The notes: generated from the sequence alone by a model not told the origin. Shown: positions 1-8,725, numbered from the stretch's first letter. The stretch is 64,000 bases of DNA from Psychrobacter sp. P11G3 (GCF_001435845.1 NZ_CM003596.1:2713298-2777297); one strand, 5' to 3'. Program-made: numbers and translations.

Positions 1-58
1 AACAGCAATAATCACAAATATAAGTTCTTGGTGTAAGAACAATCATGAGGCATCGATA

Positions 59-964
59 ATGGGTCAATTAGAAGACATGGCGATGTTTGTACGCATTGTT
101 GAGGCAGGTAGTATTACCAAGGCTGCTGAGCAGTTAAATATTGCAAAATCAGCCGTCAGTCGCCGACTTAAAGAATTGGAAGAGCGTTTAGGCAGTCAAT
201 TAATCAGCCGTACTACCCGCCAATCTAAATTGACGCAAGCTGGTGAGCAATATTATCAGCAAGTGAACAATATCTTGCGTGCGGTTGACGCTGTCAATGA
301 GCATACTACTGACGCTCCCATGCGTATTGAAGGTACGCTAAAAATGACAGCGCCGTTGTCCTTTGGACTCATGCATCTGAACGATGTAATTGATAAATAC
401 GCCAATAAGCATCCCAATCTGAGATTTGATCTGGATTTTTCTGACCGACGTATCGATTTGATTGAAGAAGGCTATGAATTGGCCATTCGAATCGGCGAGC
501 TACAAGATTCTAGCTATCAAGCAAAAAAATTGGCATTGATTCGTTGTGTGATTTGCGCCAGTCCCGATTATTTGGCAAGAATGGGCACGCCTGAAACGCT
601 AGACGATTTAGACAACCATGCGCTTTTGCAATACAGTCTCGGTCAAACCAATAGTATAAACTTGGTGGATGCTGAAGGCAGAAGTCATCATCGTACGATA
701 GATGCTAAAATCAAAGCCACCAATGGTGAGTTTTTAGTGGATTTGGCAGTCAAAGGGCATGGGATTACCTTTGTGCCGACTTTTATTGCTTATAAAAAAC
801 TGGCGCTTGGCGAGCTTGTACCTGTCTTCCAACACTATCAACTGCCAACCCTAACCGCTTATGCTGTTTATCCAAAAAATCGTTTTTTGTCACAGCGTTG
901 TCGCTACTTGATTGATTTTATTACCGAGCAATTCGGTGACAATCCGTACTGGGATCAATATTAA
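59..964 (+). CDS. LysR-family transcriptional regulator
   Basis: A 301-residue LysR-type regulator. The N-terminal winged helix-turn-helix (about residues 3-62) reads as a classic LysR DNA-binding domain (AGSITKAAEQLNIAKSAVSR, then LEERLGSQLISRTTR). The rest is the periplasmic-binding-like effector domain, of the CrgA/AaeR-like subgroup judging from the FVxIVEAGSIT start and the YLARMGTPETLDDL segment. A GAGG ribosome site lies 8 bases before the ATG. It is followed 34 bp later by a convergent NhaC-type antiporter, so the usual divergent LysR target would lie left of the window. Effector and target are unknown. Confidence 0.93.
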   Translation: MGQLEDMAMFVRIVEAGSITKAAEQLNIAKSAVSRRLKELEERLGSQLISRTTRQSKLTQAGEQYYQQVNNILRAVDAVNEHTTDAPMRIEGTLKMTAPLSFGLMHLNDVIDKYANKHPNLRFDLDFSDRRIDLIEEGYELAIRIGELQDSSYQAKKLALIRCVICASPDYLARMGTPETLDDLDNHALLQYSLGQTNSINLVDAEGRSHHRTIDAKIKATNGEFLVDLAVKGHGITFVPTFIAYKKLALGELVPVFQHYQLPTLTAYAVYPKNRFLSQRCRYLIDFITEQFGDNPYWDQY

Positions 965-998
965 TCAACACTCTTATTATCCCTAACGATATCAATTG

Positions 999-2405
999 CT
1001 ATTGATTTTGGGTCGCCGTCCCCTCTTTCACTCTACTAATCGTCATCCCCGTAAACCCGAATAGCAGTGTCAACAGTAACGACAAATAACAGAAGAACGC
1101 ATAAGGCAGATAATCTAATACCGGTACCCCTAGCGCCTGACTGATAAACACCCCGCACACACTCCAAGGCACTAATGGATTAATCACCGTTCCTGCATCC
1201 TCAATCGTCCGAGACAGATTCTTTGGATGTAAGTGTAGACGCTCAAATGTTGAACGGAATGCCGTACCAGACAATAAGATGCTCAAATACTGCTCACCAA
1301 TCAGTACGTTAATGCTTAGTGCCGACATCGCTGCCGCAAATATCGCTCGGCCTGAAGTCGTCAATGTGTCTTTAATACCAGATAGCAGTGCAGGCAAAAT
1401 CCCTAGTGCCGTTAACAGACCACCTAAGCTTAATGCCAGTATCACAATCGCCTGAGTAAAGAACATACTCTGTACACCGCCACGCGACAGCATACCACCT
1501 ACTTCCCCTAGCTCTAATGACTCAGCAGGAGCATACCCTGCAAACAGATAACCGCCCAATTGACCAAAGCTTGGTGAGCTATGTACATAAGTAATAATAA
1601 GTGCCGCGGCAATCGTACAGATAATCGTATAAATCGCATTGACCCGAAACAGTGCTAGTCCGACTAATACCACAAACGGCAGTACCGAATACCCATGTAC
1701 CAAACCACTGTCTATTAACTGACCTTGCAATATCTTCACTTGACTCAGATCAGCACTGGTCGTCTGCCCTGAGAACATCCAAAATAAGATCACCGTCAGT
1801 ATCCACGCAGGTACTGTCGTATACATCATATTACGAATGTGCTCAAACAGATCAATACCCACTACTGAAGACGCAATCGTACAGGTATCCGACAATGGCG
1901 ACATCTTATCGCCAAAGAACGCACCTGAAACCACAGCCCCAGCCGCTATCGCCACATTGGCATCAAAGGCATTGCTCATACCAATAAACGCCACGCCCAA
2001 AGTAGCTGCAGTCGTCAAACTACTACCCAATGCAATACCGATAATAGAGGTCAAGATAAAGGCAGAGATATAATAATACTCAGGTGAGATCAGCTGAAAG
2101 CCTACATACATCAGTGTAGGAATCGCTCCTGACATCATCAGAGCCGCAACCATCAGTCCGATAAAGAAGAACAGATAGATAGCACCAATACCACGCATGA
2201 CACCTGAGGCCATTTGAGCTTGCATGTCATCAAAGCTCAGACCTTTATACATACCGATAGCCAGTAGTACACAGATGGCGAGGATAAGAGACAGATGAGG
2301 CACCCAGCCAAAGCCGATCATGGTGATACCCATGATACCGATAACGATGGCGGATATGATAAAGGCGAGCTTGGCACTGATTAATGTAAGCGGTTTTGGT
2401 GGCAT
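999..2405 (-). CDS. nhaC: NhaC-family Na+/H+ antiporter
   Basis: A 468-residue polytopic inner-membrane protein with about 11-12 hydrophobic segments. It carries the NhaC hallmark around residues 165-195 (FFGDKMSPLSDTCTIASS) and the GGVQSMF/ALGILPALL segments of the ion-transporter superfamily. The expected role is exchange of cytoplasmic Na+ for protons in salt and pH homeostasis, fitting a marine or halotolerant organism. Some NhaC relatives exchange malate/lactate or act in arginine/ornithine exchange, so the exact substrate is inferred. The gene stands alone, convergent with the LysR gene, and the tRNA-Gly gene lies upstream on the same strand. Confidence 0.88.
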   Translation of the reverse strand: MPPKPLTLISAKLAFIISAIVIGIMGITMIGFGWVPHLSLILAICVLLAIGMYKGLSFDDMQAQMASGVMRGIGAIYLFFFIGLMVAALMMSGAIPTLMYVGFQLISPEYYYISAFILTSIIGIALGSSLTTAATLGVAFIGMSNAFDANVAIAAGAVVSGAFFGDKMSPLSDTCTIASSVVGIDLFEHIRNMMYTTVPAWILTVILFWMFSGQTTSADLSQVKILQGQLIDSGLVHGYSVLPFVVLVGLALFRVNAIYTIICTIAAALIITYVHSSPSFGQLGGYLFAGYAPAESLELGEVGGMLSRGGVQSMFFTQAIVILALSLGGLLTALGILPALLSGIKDTLTTSGRAIFAAAMSALSINVLIGEQYLSILLSGTAFRSTFERLHLHPKNLSRTIEDAGTVINPLVPWSVCGVFISQALGVPVLDYLPYAFFCYLSLLLTLLFGFTGMTISRVKEGTATQNQ

Positions 2406-2562
2406 TGGATACCCTTATGTTGCTATAGGTTTAGTTTGCTCAGGTATTCGGGGGTGCGCATCTATTCTTCAATATTGATAATCTTTGTCTTGCTGATAAT
2501 TAGCTCTAGTTTTTGCTTTCTATATTTCCACTATCCGCTGACTTAGGACAGATTTTACACAT

Positions 2563-2595
2563 AAAAAAAAGCCTCACTGTGAAGTGAGGCTTTTT
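2563..2595 (-). terminator. Terminator downstream of tRNA-Gly
   Basis: A GC-rich stem (GCCTCAC / GTGAGGC, tetraloop TGTGAA region) is flanked by A-run and T-run, giving a Rho-independent terminator readable on either strand. It starts about 20 bp after the tRNA 3' end on the minus strand, so it most likely ends the tRNA transcript. Confidence 0.85.
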
Positions 2596-2615
2596 ACGCT
2601 TTTTCAAGCCATATT

Positions 2616-2690
2616 TGGAGCGGGAAAAGAGATTCGAACTCTCGACCCCAACCTTGGCAAGGTTATGCTCTACCACTGAGCTATTCCCGC
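2616..2690 (-). tRNA. tRNA-Gly (anticodon GCC)
   Basis: Read on the minus strand, the sequence folds as a 75-nt cloverleaf. The acceptor stem is GCGGGAA/TTCCCGC, the D-arm contains AGCTCAGTGGTAGAGC, the anticodon arm is CCTTGCCAAGG with anticodon GCC, and the T-arm contains GTTCGAATC. The discriminator is U and the 3' CCA is encoded (2616-2618). It closely resembles E. coli tRNA-Gly(GCC), one base shorter in the D-loop. It stands as a single tRNA with its own terminator. Confidence 0.97.
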
Positions 2691-3221
2691 TTAGTATCAA
2701 TCTGTAGCGTTGTTAACAACTACTCCGTCTCGATAGGCTGGCTATTTTAGCAAATATTCTGTGGGTGTCAACACCTTTTTTAGAATTTATTTCTAATATT
2801 TTTAGCCAGATGCCCTTTTTACAGGGAAAATCAACATAAGCAATTGATTTAAAAACAGGAATTAATTTTGATAATATAAAAAATATTTCACATTAATTAT
2901 AGAACTTTAAGTCTGAGCTCTATTTCCTTTAACTTTACAACAGTCATAAGACAATTGATAAAAGAAAAACTCACTATTTTCACTCTAATAAAAACATATC
3001 GCACTTACAATCATACGCTTTATTGTTACTTTTCCTATCTTGGTTTTAAGTGGTTAACATTATTATACTTATGTCCAATGGCAGTTAAGGTAGACTTTTA
3101 CTGTTTAAGCAGATGAATGAGCCTTACTAAAAGATTAATAAACACGGTTCCCACATCTGCTGCACTATTTTTTTAACTTGTTTGACTTTACGTTTTTCCA
3201 TCTTATCGAGAGGATATTTTT
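2691..3221. other. AT-rich intergenic region without recognised gene
   Basis: About 530 bp between tRNA-Gly and the M48 protease gene. It should hold the tRNA promoter (minus strand, near 2700-2760) and the promoter of the protease gene. An 8-bp inverted repeat (AGCAGATG at 3108, CATCTGCT at 3154), followed shortly by a T-run, sits about 60 bp before the protease start. It is too open to call a terminator. No convincing ORF is seen. Confidence 0.6.
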
Positions 3222-4034
3222 ATGAAGAAGTTATTAACCACGACAGTGATGGCCGCTTCGTTGTCAGCACTGACCTTAACTGGTTGTACCAGCACTACCA
3301 ATTCTGGCGCAGTTGGTGTTGATCGTCAGCAGTTACTATTAGTGTCTAGTGAGCAAGTATTGGCACTATCTGCCCAAAGCTATGCCAAAACAATACAAGA
3401 CGCAAAATCAAAAGGTGTGCTAGATACCAATACCGCTCAGCTAAACCGCTTAAAAAATATTGCGAACCGTCTAGTCGGTCAAGTTGGCGTCTATCGCGCT
3501 GATGCAGCCAAGTGGCAATGGGAAGTACACACCATCAAGTCCAACGATCTAAATGCCTTTGTAGTGCCGGGTGGTAAGATTATGTTTTATTCAGGCATCA
3601 TCGATCGTCTGAACCTCACTGATGATGAGATTGCTGCCATCATGGGTCATGAAATCTCTCATGCACTACGTGAGCATTCACGCGAGCGTCTATCACGCGA
3701 GTATGCAACCCAAACTGGTATTGGTCTGGCTGCTAGTATATTTGGCTTGTCACAAGGACAGGCTGAGTTAGCTGGTACTGCGGGCAATTTAGGTTTGAGC
3801 CTACCCCACAGTCGCACTCAAGAAAGTGAAGCCGATCAGATCGGTCTTGAGCTGATGGCACGTGCAGGTTATAACCCTCAGGCGGCTGTTACGCTTTGGC
3901 AAAAAATGCAAAAAGCAAGCCAGGGTGAGCCACCACAATTCCTCAGCACTCACCCAACGAGCAGCAGCCGTATCGCAGAGTTACAGTCATTGATGCCAAA
4001 AGTTACGCCTCTATATCAACAGTCGCGCCGCTAA
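3222..4034 (+). CDS. M48-family metalloprotease lipoprotein
   Basis: A 270-residue secreted zinc protease. A lipoprotein signal (LTLTGC, acylated Cys22) predicts anchoring in the outer or inner membrane facing the periplasm. The zinc motif HEISH (H143-E144-x-x-H147) is followed by the third ligand Glu near residue 203 in ESEADQIG, typical of the M48C group (YcaL/LoiP/BepA-like). The expected role is quality control of outer-membrane or periplasmic proteins. It has no BepA-type TPR tail, so it resembles LoiP/YcaL more than BepA. A terminator follows at 4104-4127. Confidence 0.92.
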   Translation: MKKLLTTTVMAASLSALTLTGCTSTTNSGAVGVDRQQLLLVSSEQVLALSAQSYAKTIQDAKSKGVLDTNTAQLNRLKNIANRLVGQVGVYRADAAKWQWEVHTIKSNDLNAFVVPGGKIMFYSGIIDRLNLTDDEIAAIMGHEISHALREHSRERLSREYATQTGIGLAASIFGLSQGQAELAGTAGNLGLSLPHSRTQESEADQIGLELMARAGYNPQAAVTLWQKMQKASQGEPPQFLSTHPTSSSRIAELQSLMPKVTPLYQQSRR

Positions 4035-4103
4035 TAAGTAGCTAATTAGCGACTTTTAGGTTTTAGCAGTACCTGTTTAAATATCATAGAAGCAAAGTAC
4101 AGC

Positions 4104-4127
4104 CAAAGCGTTGTGCTTTGTTTTTTT
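4104..4127 (+). terminator. Terminator after the M48 protease gene
   Basis: The hairpin CAAAGC-GTTGT-GCTTTG is followed directly by seven T residues, about 70 bp past the stop codon. A 69-codon open frame beginning inside this hairpin is therefore not considered a gene. Confidence 0.75.
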
Positions 4128-4318
4128 AGTTATAGCCAGACATTACAGGCTTTATCATTGATAAGCATTGCAGTTGATAAGCACTGTAATCAGCAGGGTT
4201 TGCAATTAGGCGATTTGGCAATCACACTCTATGCCACTTACCGTGTCTGTTATAATGTCGATAAATATTATTTGCAGATTGCTCAATCAAATTGCGAAAA
4301 ACACACTGAAGGATTGTT

Positions 4319-4639
4319 ATGAGTACTACACCTACTGCCGACGCACTTCATACCGAATTACAGGCGCTTGCGCCGCAGCATATTGAACTGATCAATGAGT
4401 CAATGTCGCATGCTGGTTACTTTGAAGGTAAAGAAAGCCACTTCAAGCTCACTATCGTTAGCGATGCATTTGAAGGCAAAAGACTGGTCGGGCGTCATCA
4501 GCTTATATATGGCTTAGTCACGCCTTTACTCACTTCACAAGGCGGCCAAGTACATGCCCTCGCTATCCATGCCTATACTCCGACAGAATGGCAAGGTCAA
4601 AGCCCTGCGAGTCCATTATGTGCTGGTCAAAACAAATAG
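4319..4639 (+). CDS. bolA: BolA-family protein
   Basis: A 106-residue protein with the BolA fold. The sequence runs from a helix ending HIELINESMSHAG, through the loop ESHFKLTIVSDAFEGKRLVGRHQLIY, to the C-terminal HALAIHAYTPTEW. The conserved FxGKxLVxRHQ and the terminal HA(L)xI-H are present. BolA proteins bind monothiol glutaredoxins and [2Fe-2S] clusters and act in iron-sulfur trafficking and stress morphology. An AAGGA ribosome site precedes the ATG. The following SirB-like gene is 74 bp downstream in the same direction. Confidence 0.92.
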   Translation: MSTTPTADALHTELQALAPQHIELINESMSHAGYFEGKESHFKLTIVSDAFEGKRLVGRHQLIYGLVTPLLTSQGGQVHALAIHAYTPTEWQGQSPASPLCAGQNK

Positions 4640-4713
4640 CCGATTATGTTTGAATCGCAACTAACTATTCTAAATTAGCCTATATACTGCAGTTTTAGAG
4701 GGAGCAATATTCA

Positions 4714-5073
4714 ATGAAACATCTACATATGCTGATGGCAGCGCTGACTGTTGCGCTATTTTTATATCAAAGCTACTTAGTACTCAGCGCAGATAGACGC
4801 GCACCACGAGCAGTCAAAATAGCCACACATATTATCTATGCCCTGCTTATCCTGTCAGGTGCAATGATGCTAATGCAATTGATGGGTGCCAACGCTCCTG
4901 TACAGTGGGTGTTTGCCAAAATCATCTTACTGATCGCTGCTATTAGCTCAAGTATCAAAGCGTTTAAGGTTGATGCGACACCTGTGCAAAGAAAAACAGG
5001 TATTCTTATCGCTGCCGTTGCTTATATCGGGATCGTAATACTTGCCTTTGCCAAACCAGCAAACTTATTTTAA
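4714..5073 (+). CDS. SirB-family small membrane protein
   Basis: A 119-residue protein with four predicted membrane helices (about 3-25, 37-60, 66-84, 96-115) and a pattern matching the SirB2 (invasion regulator SirB) family, for example the HIIYALLILSGAMMLMQL segment. The biochemical function of the family is not established. A GAGGGAG ribosome site precedes the start. It lies between bolA and a small lipoprotein and may be cotranscribed with bolA. Confidence 0.75.
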   Translation: MKHLHMLMAALTVALFLYQSYLVLSADRRAPRAVKIATHIIYALLILSGAMMLMQLMGANAPVQWVFAKIILLIAAISSSIKAFKVDATPVQRKTGILIAAVAYIGIVILAFAKPANLF

Positions 5074-5238
5074 TAAGCGATTTTCTGTTTTAATAAGCAA
5101 CCGTTTTAGAAAGCTGTCGATATGTTGATGACATGATACGAAAATTTTTCATCATCGATGGATTTTCAATATCTTAATCGCGCTATTTTTGCTATCTTAA
5201 ATAGATATAAATACAATCACTTAGCCACTGGAGCCATT

Positions 5239-5634
5239 ATGAAAACGTTTACGACAGCGACACTACTAGCTGGCATTTTTGCGCTCTCAGGCTGTGCCTC
5301 TACTGGTAACATCACCCCGCAATATGTACCGCCGAGTACTTATCAAAATTATAATTGCCAAGCACTTAGCCAAGAGTACACTCGCGTCAACCGCTATGTC
5401 GAAGCGGCACGTAACGAGCAATCTACGCTATCGGCATCAGGCGTCGGTGTAGGCGTCTCTGCCGGACGCTGGGGTATCTCGCCAAATATCAGCTTTGGTC
5501 TGGGCAAGAGCAACAATACCAAAGCACGCGACGCAAAATTATCACGTCTCTACGGTGAGCGTGATGCAATTGTCCAATCGGCCCGTATTCAACGTTGTAG
5601 CTTTGCCAATGGCATCAAGATTTATGGTGAATAA
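5239..5634 (+). CDS. Small lipoprotein of unknown function
   Basis: A 131-residue predicted lipoprotein. The start at 5239 was chosen over a longer frame beginning at 5158 because the ATG at 5239 opens directly into a lipoprotein signal peptide (MKTFTTATLLAGIFALSGC, Cys about 19). The mature part contains a helix with YTRVNRYVEAARNEQSTL, a glycine-rich stretch (GVGVGVSAGRWG), and a second basic helix. It has only one Cys besides the lipobox pair in the C-terminal half. Not assigned to a family. Confidence 0.75.
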   Translation: MKTFTTATLLAGIFALSGCASTGNITPQYVPPSTYQNYNCQALSQEYTRVNRYVEAARNEQSTLSASGVGVGVSAGRWGISPNISFGLGKSNNTKARDAKLSRLYGERDAIVQSARIQRCSFANGIKIYGE

Positions 5635-5705
5635 GCTTAAGCAAGTGCAAAGCTATCTAAACGACTAAGATGGTGTATGACACCGTAAAATAGTACATGA
5701 CACCG

Positions 5706-5744
5706 TAAAAAAGCCAATATGCAGATCGCGTATTGGCTTTTTTA
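5706..5744. terminator. Bidirectional terminator between lipoprotein and trxC-like genes
   Basis: AAAAAGCCAATA and TATTGGCTTTTT form a 12-bp stem between two convergent genes, with A and T runs on both sides. Just before it a 14-bp direct repeat (ATGACACCGTAAAA at 5677 and 5697) occurs with 20-bp period. Confidence 0.85.
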
Positions 5745-5821
5745 TTGCTGCGGTTTTCTGTAAGAAAACATGAGTATTTGTATAAATAGTTTGGATGATA
5801 AACAGACTTATCTGGCTCATA

Positions 5822-6259
5822 CTACGACTGTAAGCTTTGCACCCACTGGATGATTTGATGACTTGGTAGCGCACCTGATTGTCGCGCGATTTCTTTACCA
5901 TTTCTAAAAGCAACCATCGTTGGTAAGCTGCGAATATTGTAAGGAGCGGCTGCCTGCTCGTATTTATCCGTTTGCACCTTGGCGAAGACCACTTGTGGCA
6001 ATTGGCTAGCCACGCTCTTGAACTCTGGCGCCATCATAATACAAGGTTGACACCAACTCGCCCAAAAATCCACGATAGTCAGCACATCGTTCTTTTGGAT
6101 AACCTTATTGGTTGTTTGCGCATTTAGCTCATGCGGACTAGCAGTTAATAATGGCTGACCACATTTACCGCATTTTGGCGCAGCGCTTAATCGTGCAGCA
6201 GGCACACGGTTGGTTGCTTGGCAATGTGGGCATACTAGATGAAAACTTTGCTCACTCAT
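5822..6259 (-). CDS. trxC: Thioredoxin 2-like zinc-binding thioredoxin
   Basis: A 145-residue cytoplasmic thioredoxin with an N-terminal zinc ribbon (Cys10-x2-Cys13 and Cys30-x2-Cys33) and a C-terminal thioredoxin fold. This architecture is that of TrxC. The redox motif reads WCQPC (Cys70, Cys73), with Gln where Gly is usual. The cis-proline loop RSLPTMVAF is intact. TrxC reduces disulfides under oxidative stress and is often OxyR-controlled, which would fit the peroxide genes at 15-19 kb, though no OxyR site was identified here. Confidence 0.9.
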   Translation of the reverse strand: MSEQSFHLVCPHCQATNRVPAARLSAAPKCGKCGQPLLTASPHELNAQTTNKVIQKNDVLTIVDFWASWCQPCIMMAPEFKSVASQLPQVVFAKVQTDKYEQAAAPYNIRSLPTMVAFRNGKEIARQSGALPSHQIIQWVQSLQS

Positions 6260-6406
6260 TATTTAATTCCTATTCTAATTATTTTATTGTTTCAAATACT
6301 GTTTATGAACGCTCTTATCTAAAGGCTATTTACGTTGCTTGCTGTAGTTATAGTCTCGTCGCGTTGATTGGTAAATAATTTTAGCATAGTTAATTATACT
6401 CATCCT

Positions 6407-7027
6407 TTATGCCAGTTGCTGTGCCACACCGCTATACACATAGCTCATCGGCCGTGGACCGGGCAAATACGCTTCGCTCAACTCATCAATAGCAAAACCA
6501 CCTTCTCTAATAAGCGCCGGAATATCGCGATTTAAATGACACCCACCTGCTATAGGTTTCCAAAAAGGTGTCAATCGATGCTGCCAACGCTCAACAGAAA
6601 AATCTGGTGCCAGTCCATGCTCACAAAATAGTAAGCGACCGCTAGGTGTTAGCACGCGCGCCATTTCTCGGAGCGCGGCTACTGGGTCATCAATACTGCA
6701 CAAGGTAAAAGTCATCACAATCGTATCAAATTGATCCGTATCAGCATGGATACCTTGTACATCGACGGCTACCATTTCAACCGGAATGCCAATGCCAGCT
6801 GCACGCTCACGAGCCAGCGACTGCATTTGAGCCGCTGGATCCACACCGATAATAGAAGAGACTTTGTTGGCATCATAAAACTGTAAATTCAGACCGCTAC
6901 CAATGCCAATCTCCAACACCTTACCGAGCGCTTGCGGAACAATTTTAGAGCGCGCTTTCATTACATTGCCCGTACTACAGGCAATATCTATCATCTTTGG
7001 CAACACATAGCGCTCGTAAGGGTTCAT
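6407..7027 (-). CDS. Class I SAM-dependent methyltransferase
   Basis: A 206-residue methyltransferase with motif I VLEIGIGSGLNLQFYD (about residues 35-52), an acidic motif II near IIGVDPA, and a post-I FDTIVMTFTLCSIDDP strand, as in the Methyltransf_11 family. The C-terminal part (LFCEHGLAPD, then LTPFWKPIAGGCHLNRDI) resembles phosphatidylethanolamine or arsenite-type small-molecule methyltransferases, but the substrate cannot be assigned. It lies between the trxC-like gene and the persulfide-dioxygenase-like gene, all on the minus strand but with gaps of about 150 bp. Confidence 0.85.
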   Translation of the reverse strand: MNPYERYVLPKMIDIACSTGNVMKARSKIVPQALGKVLEIGIGSGLNLQFYDANKVSSIIGVDPAAQMQSLARERAAGIGIPVEMVAVDVQGIHADTDQFDTIVMTFTLCSIDDPVAALREMARVLTPSGRLLFCEHGLAPDFSVERWQHRLTPFWKPIAGGCHLNRDIPALIREGGFAIDELSEAYLPGPRPMSYVYSGVAQQLA

Positions 7028-7186
7028 TGCTCTCTCCAGTTATTGCCGCACTTAGCGCTTGCAGGTGGTCATACATAGCATCTAAAAATGGACAGTCTAC
7101 AGGTTAGCATTCTTATAGATATCAATCATACGATACTTACGTAGAGCTGCATCGGGTAATGACTTTCAGTTATTAAACTGTTTGAC

Positions 7187-8059
7187 TTATCCACCAAGGA
7201 CGTTGATCGGTACTTTTAGATAGCGCGTACCATTGTCCTCTGGCTCGGGAAAATGTCCGGCATCGATATTGATTTGTACAGCAGGAATGATAAGGCGAGG
7301 CATATCTAAAGTCGCATCACGGCGCTCACGCATCTGCACAAACTCTGCTTCGTTTATACTGTCTTTGACATGGATATTTTCTAGTTTTTGTGCGGCTACT
7401 GTCGTCGTTGGGCAGTGCTGACGACCTTTGCTCGGATAATCATGACACAGATACATGACGGTATCTTCAGAAAGTGCTAGCAGCTTTTGAATAGACTGAT
7501 AAAGCGTTTTGGCATCGCCACCAGGAAAATCACAGCGCGCTGTACCGACGTCAGGCGCAAACAACGTATCTCCAACGAATACCACTGTTTTCTCATCATC
7601 AGCGGCTAGATAGGCCATATCGGCACGCGTATGACCGGGTACATACATCGCAGTGATAGTAATTTTACCAAGCTCTAAGGTCTCACCTTCGTCTGTCAGA
7701 ATATCAAACTGGCTGGCATCAGTGCGGAAGCTAGTGTCAAAGTTAAAAATTTGCTTAAAGATTTTTTGTACTTCGGTGATATGCTGACCGATGACTAACT
7801 GTCCGCCAAGGCTTTCTTTTACATGGATGGCGGCAGATAAATGATCTGCATGCGCATGAGTTTCAATAATGTACTTGAGCGTCCAATCTTGCTCACGTAC
7901 AAACTCAATCACTTCATCGACACTACTAGTATTGGTTCGGCCTGACTTAGCATCGAAGTTCAATACAGGATCGACAATGGCGCATAGTTTTTGCTCAGTA
8001 TCAGCAAGTACGTGGGTATAGGTTTCTGTATCGCTATCTAAAAAAGAATGAACTTGCAT
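7187..8059 (-). CDS. MBL-fold hydrolase, persulfide dioxygenase-like (Blh/ETHE1 type)
   Basis: A 290-residue metallo-beta-lactamase-fold protein with the metal motif THAHADH (His68, His70, Asp72, His73), VPGHTRADMAY, a GDTLFAPDVGTARCDFPGG loop and LCHDYP. These match ETHE1/Blh persulfide dioxygenases, which oxidise glutathione persulfide to sulfite using one Fe. The GTARCDFPGG segment is a strong family mark. It is divergently transcribed from a BigR/SqrR-like repressor and a SulP transporter, the usual Blh context. The DUF442 half that is fused in classical Blh is encoded separately at 10.7-11.4 kb. Confidence 0.9.
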   Translation of the reverse strand: MQVHSFLDSDTETYTHVLADTEQKLCAIVDPVLNFDAKSGRTNTSSVDEVIEFVREQDWTLKYIIETHAHADHLSAAIHVKESLGGQLVIGQHITEVQKIFKQIFNFDTSFRTDASQFDILTDEGETLELGKITITAMYVPGHTRADMAYLAADDEKTVVFVGDTLFAPDVGTARCDFPGGDAKTLYQSIQKLLALSEDTVMYLCHDYPSKGRQHCPTTTVAAQKLENIHVKDSINEAEFVQMRERRDATLDMPRLIIPAVQINIDAGHFPEPEDNGTRYLKVPINVLGG

Positions 8060-8073
8060 GGCGGCCTCTTTAA

Positions 8074-8100
8074 TTATTTATACATAAGTTATTTATACAT
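8074..8100. promoter_or_regulatory. Direct repeat just upstream of the persulfide dioxygenase-like gene
   Basis: TTATTTATACAT occurs at 8074-8085 and again at 8089-8100 (15-bp period), 15-41 bp upstream of the enzyme's start codon. It lies in the shared control region with the ArsR-type repressor. It could be part of the operator or simply the -10 region; this is inference from position only. Confidence 0.35.
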
Positions 8101-8335
8101 ATTTTGGTTATAGGAATTTTTATCTTTAATTAACCCTTAAGTATGATATTCAGTCGTATATAATGCGTTCCTACGACTTATCTGATGCCACCAATATAAC
8201 AACCACCATACAATTTATCAATTTATATAATGTAATTAATGATAACTTGCTATGTGGCGTGATATCATTGATAATCAACTATATATTGTTCAAAACATCA
8301 TGGTATTTGTTACCCTCTAATGTAAGGAATTTGTT

Positions 8336-8725
8336 CTGACTACTTCTATTTCAGCCGAAGGTACACCTACTCGCAGTACCACTGTCGATGGGTCATCTGA
8401 TACTGCAGATTTAGTACCTGCCGATCTTGCCAAGCAAATGCAGCAAGCATCGCTACAAGCCAGCCAACTACTAAAGTCGCTATCGCATCCTGATCGCCTG
8501 CTTCTTCTTTGTCAATTGACTCAAGGTGAATATTGCGTCGGTGAGCTTGAGGATTTGGTCGGGGTTGGACAGCCGAGCTTATCGCAGCAATTGGGTATAT
8601 TGCGTAAAGACGAACTGGTCGCCACACGCCGCGAAGGTAAGCAAATTTACTATAGTATCGCAAGCGAGGATGCGCTAGCTGTACTCGATCTGCTGTATCA
8701 ACGTTTTTGTGCCAAAGCAGAATAA
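8336..8725 (+). CDS. ArsR-family persulfide-responsive repressor (BigR/SqrR/YgaV-like)
   Basis: A winged-helix repressor of 95 residues from the first ATG (8438), or 129 residues if translation starts at CTG 8336. The core matches ArsR (LKSLSHPDRLLLLCQL, then GQPSLSQQLGILRKDELVATRREGKQIYYS). In the ATG numbering Cys25 and Cys91 are 66 residues apart, the same spacing as the persulfide-sensing pair recalled for SqrR (41/107) and BigR (42/108). There is no ribosome site before 8438, while TAAGGA ends six or seven bases before the in-frame CTG, and the extension restores the start of helix 1 (DLAKQ). I therefore favour the CTG start. It probably controls the divergent dioxygenase and the downstream SulP gene. 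Confidence 0.85.
   Translation: MTTSISAEGTPTRSTTVDGSSDTADLVPADLAKQMQQASLQASQLLKSLSHPDRLLLLCQLTQGEYCVGELEDLVGVGQPSLSQQLGILRKDELVATRREGKQIYYSIASEDALAVLDLLYQRFCAKAE

Noticed and set aside
1652..2073. Plus-strand open frames opposite the nhaC-like gene
   Set aside because: They are antisense shadows of a clear membrane-protein gene and lack ribosome sites.
3108..3173. AGCAGATG/CATCTGCT inverted repeat followed by a T-run as a terminator or small RNA end
   Set aside because: The loop is about 38 bases and the stem only 8 bp, so neither reading is supported.
4113..4322. A 69-codon open frame between the M48 protease and bolA genes
   Set aside because: It begins inside a Rho-independent terminator, has no ribosome site and its protein shows no recognisable pattern.
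5677..5710. 14-bp direct repeat ATGACACCGTAAAA as a start of a CRISPR-like or satellite array
   Set aside because: Only two copies exist and they sit beside a terminator; there is no further repetition.
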